From Dirofilaria immitis (Eukaryota > Nematoda > Chromadorea > Rhabditida > Onchocercidae): a stretch of DNA of 64,000 nucleotides. Shown in pieces: positions 62,105-64,000 of this stretch. Each line of letters starts with the position of its first letter. Position 1 is the first letter of the stretch. The position numbers and the translations under genes were made by a program. The stretch lies in contig JAKNDB010000110.1 of assembly GCA_024305405.1 (NCBI GenBank), positions 1,612,001 through 1,676,000 of the forward strand. The letters run 5' to 3'. The notes beneath the pieces were generated by a model. It ran no database searches. It was given only the letters and a program-made list of their open reading frames with translations, and was not told where the DNA came from.

Positions 62105-64000
62105 AGTGATAGTTGTGGACTGATCAATGTGATTCGTATATCTCAAATTTAAATTTTATTCATTATATGCTTATTTCTATATGAATATAGTTGACACTAA
62201 TGATCCTGCTGACATTCAATGAACTCATAATAGGAATTGCTTTTTATTAATTGATTTTTAAATCATTAAGCCAGCCTTATTGTTCTAAAGATTCGGAATG
62301 ATTCTGTAGGATCGATAATGGTAAAAAATGGATTCGCTGATTAATTTTTGGCTGTTATCTTTTATATGTCTCTGTGTATTCATTTATATTTTTTTCTTGT
62401 TTATTTCTGCTAATCGGTGTATTATGCCAGGTCGGTCTCAGTTCTTGGGAATGAACTGAAAATTTCGTATATTATTTTACTGAATTACTACTATATTTTA
62501 ATGAATTTAAACATTTACATTAAGATAAGGAAATCAAATTCTTTTAACATCTAATAGTTTCTTGGGATGTTCATAAAAATATCTTACAGATACTTATTCT
62601 ACTTCAGACTATATTTTTGATTCAATCTTTCAATTTTCATTCATCCTGTAACAATTATCATCGTATTTATCTCTGTAAGTACAACAGAATGAAACTTATC
62701 TGTATCTTGAAATATATCGTCATTACGTCATAATGATTGACTGCTTATCACCTCAAACTGTATAATTTTAGTTTTAGAATAAAATGTGATTTATTCAGCA
62801 CAAAGAAGTATATCTATAAAGCAACAAATTTGAATTGACAAGTATTGAGTCTGCGGAATAAATTATTAATAAAACAAGGAGAAAGTTAGTAAAACGGAGA
62901 AGGAAAAGAAAGTGGAGGAAGTAAAAGTGACAAATTGAAAATAGTTTACAAAGTAATTTTTGAATTGATAGCGACGATATATTGTTGAACTCATATCGTA
63001 TTTCAATTAAATGTAACTAAAATAATTTCATAAAACACTTCAAACATTCCAAATTATTACTTAAAAATTTGACACTCAAATATCATTTACTTTAATTTGA
63101 AGTGCCACCAAAGATTTGATAAAGTTTTGGATTAATTCAGAATAAAATCTCATATCACATCTTACTTTACTACTCGAAATGATAGTTAGTTGATAATTCT
63201 TCTTCGATCATTACAAAACCGAGAAAATGTGAATGGAATAGTAAACGAACAAATGATGCCTATTTATCTTTTTTGCATTTTGCTAAAAAAAAATGGATCT
63301 ATAAGTTTTTCAATTAATTATTATTTTGAGAATCCAATTTCTCGTGAATAGTTAATCGATGGTATTTTTTCGAAGTTGTTATATTTAAACTTTTGATTAG
63401 GTTTAAAATTTTTTCTTCGTTGCGAAATCAATACATAATTCATTAAAATTTCGTTTTGTTATACTATTATTGAATGCTAATTTTGAATACGTATTCGCTC
63501 ATTCTCTTTGTTTGATCTGACTAAATAATTTAATTTATTTATTATTTTTAATTATAATCATCAAAAATAGGTTTGCCTTCCCATATTTGGTCAATTAAAA
63601 TATGATATAGAATTGAAATATACTGCATGCCTGATTGCATCGAACAATGCGAGCTGCATTCTCGAATTGAGCTGAAAATTTTTTCAGTATTTAAAATATT
63701 ATAATTTTGCTATCTGTACTTTCCAATGGTTGGTATTGAACGTCGAAAATGCTTTTATGTCAATAAACATTCTATTTAGTTATTGCATTTTTCGTAATTA
63801 TAAAAACGGTGAAAGAAATAAAATTGCGAAAAGTAAAAACATCTAAACTACTGATTAATGTTGCAAAACTTTGTATACTGAATGCCCAAAAGACTAAAAA
63901 ATTTAGGAAGTTGGAACTATATTTGGTCTGTGATAAGTTTGCAAATTTCAAAAATTTGTGTTAATTTAAAAAAATTGTCAGAAATCATTGTAGATTTTTT
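62105..64000. other. 3' flank of the homeobox gene and intergenic DNA
   Basis: AATAAA at 62778-62783 is a candidate polyadenylation signal. A purine-rich patch lies near 62877-62935. No further gene is recognised up to the window end. Confidence 0.5.

Noticed and set aside
1..64000. Search for tRNA, spliced-leader RNA, CRISPR arrays and complete transposons
   Set aside because: By eye I found no convincing tRNA T-loop plus acceptor arms, no SL RNA, no regularly spaced repeats and no intact transposase or reverse transcriptase; a covariance-model scan would be needed to exclude small RNAs.

Overview
The window looks like nuclear DNA of a nematode, most likely a filarial (clade III, Onchocercidae-type) worm. 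It is very AT-rich, genes are split into many short exons with gt...ttttcag-type introns, several first exons begin just after a splice acceptor (spliced-leader style), and the three recognisable genes read as nematode versions of copine, MBR-1 and a MEIS/PREP homeoprotein. Species identity is inference.

Layout. 1-10.4 kb: mostly AT-rich intergenic DNA with microsatellites and one unrecognised two-segment coding region (6.93-7.62 kb, +). 10.4-21.4 kb (+): a copine (two C2 domains plus a copine-type vWA domain) whose exons and phases I could join from a candidate first exon to the stop. 21.4-32.6 kb: a region of relics. It holds a long GT tract, a degraded 3' end of an 18S rRNA gene (about 23.37-23.62 kb), a short bacterial purN-like start (26.31 kb; Wolbachia origin is an inference), an unrecognised two-exon coding candidate (27.5-28.1 kb) and coding-like segments broken by stops and frame changes (29.6-31.8 kb). 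32.7-38.1 kb (-): an mbr-1 ortholog with two pipsqueak (psq) DNA-binding domains and a PLDLS CtBP-binding motif. 38.1-56.4 kb: long gene-poor DNA with diverged repeats, simple repeats and a few small coding candidates. 56.5-62.1 kb (+): a TALE homeobox gene of the MEIS/PREP class, best matched to psa-3. 62.1-64 kb: nothing recognised.

The two complete or near-complete regulatory genes (mbr-1 and the TALE homeobox gene) are developmental transcription factors, and the copine is a calcium-dependent membrane-binding protein. I see no operon or shared pathway linking them.

A pattern cuts across the genes: the copine and mbr-1 are intact except for five single-base gaps, each inside an A or T run and each fixed by exactly one extra base of that run. 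Splice phases on both sides agree with this. The simplest reading is homopolymer under-calling in the assembly rather than gene death, and it warns that other broken frames here may also be sequence errors.
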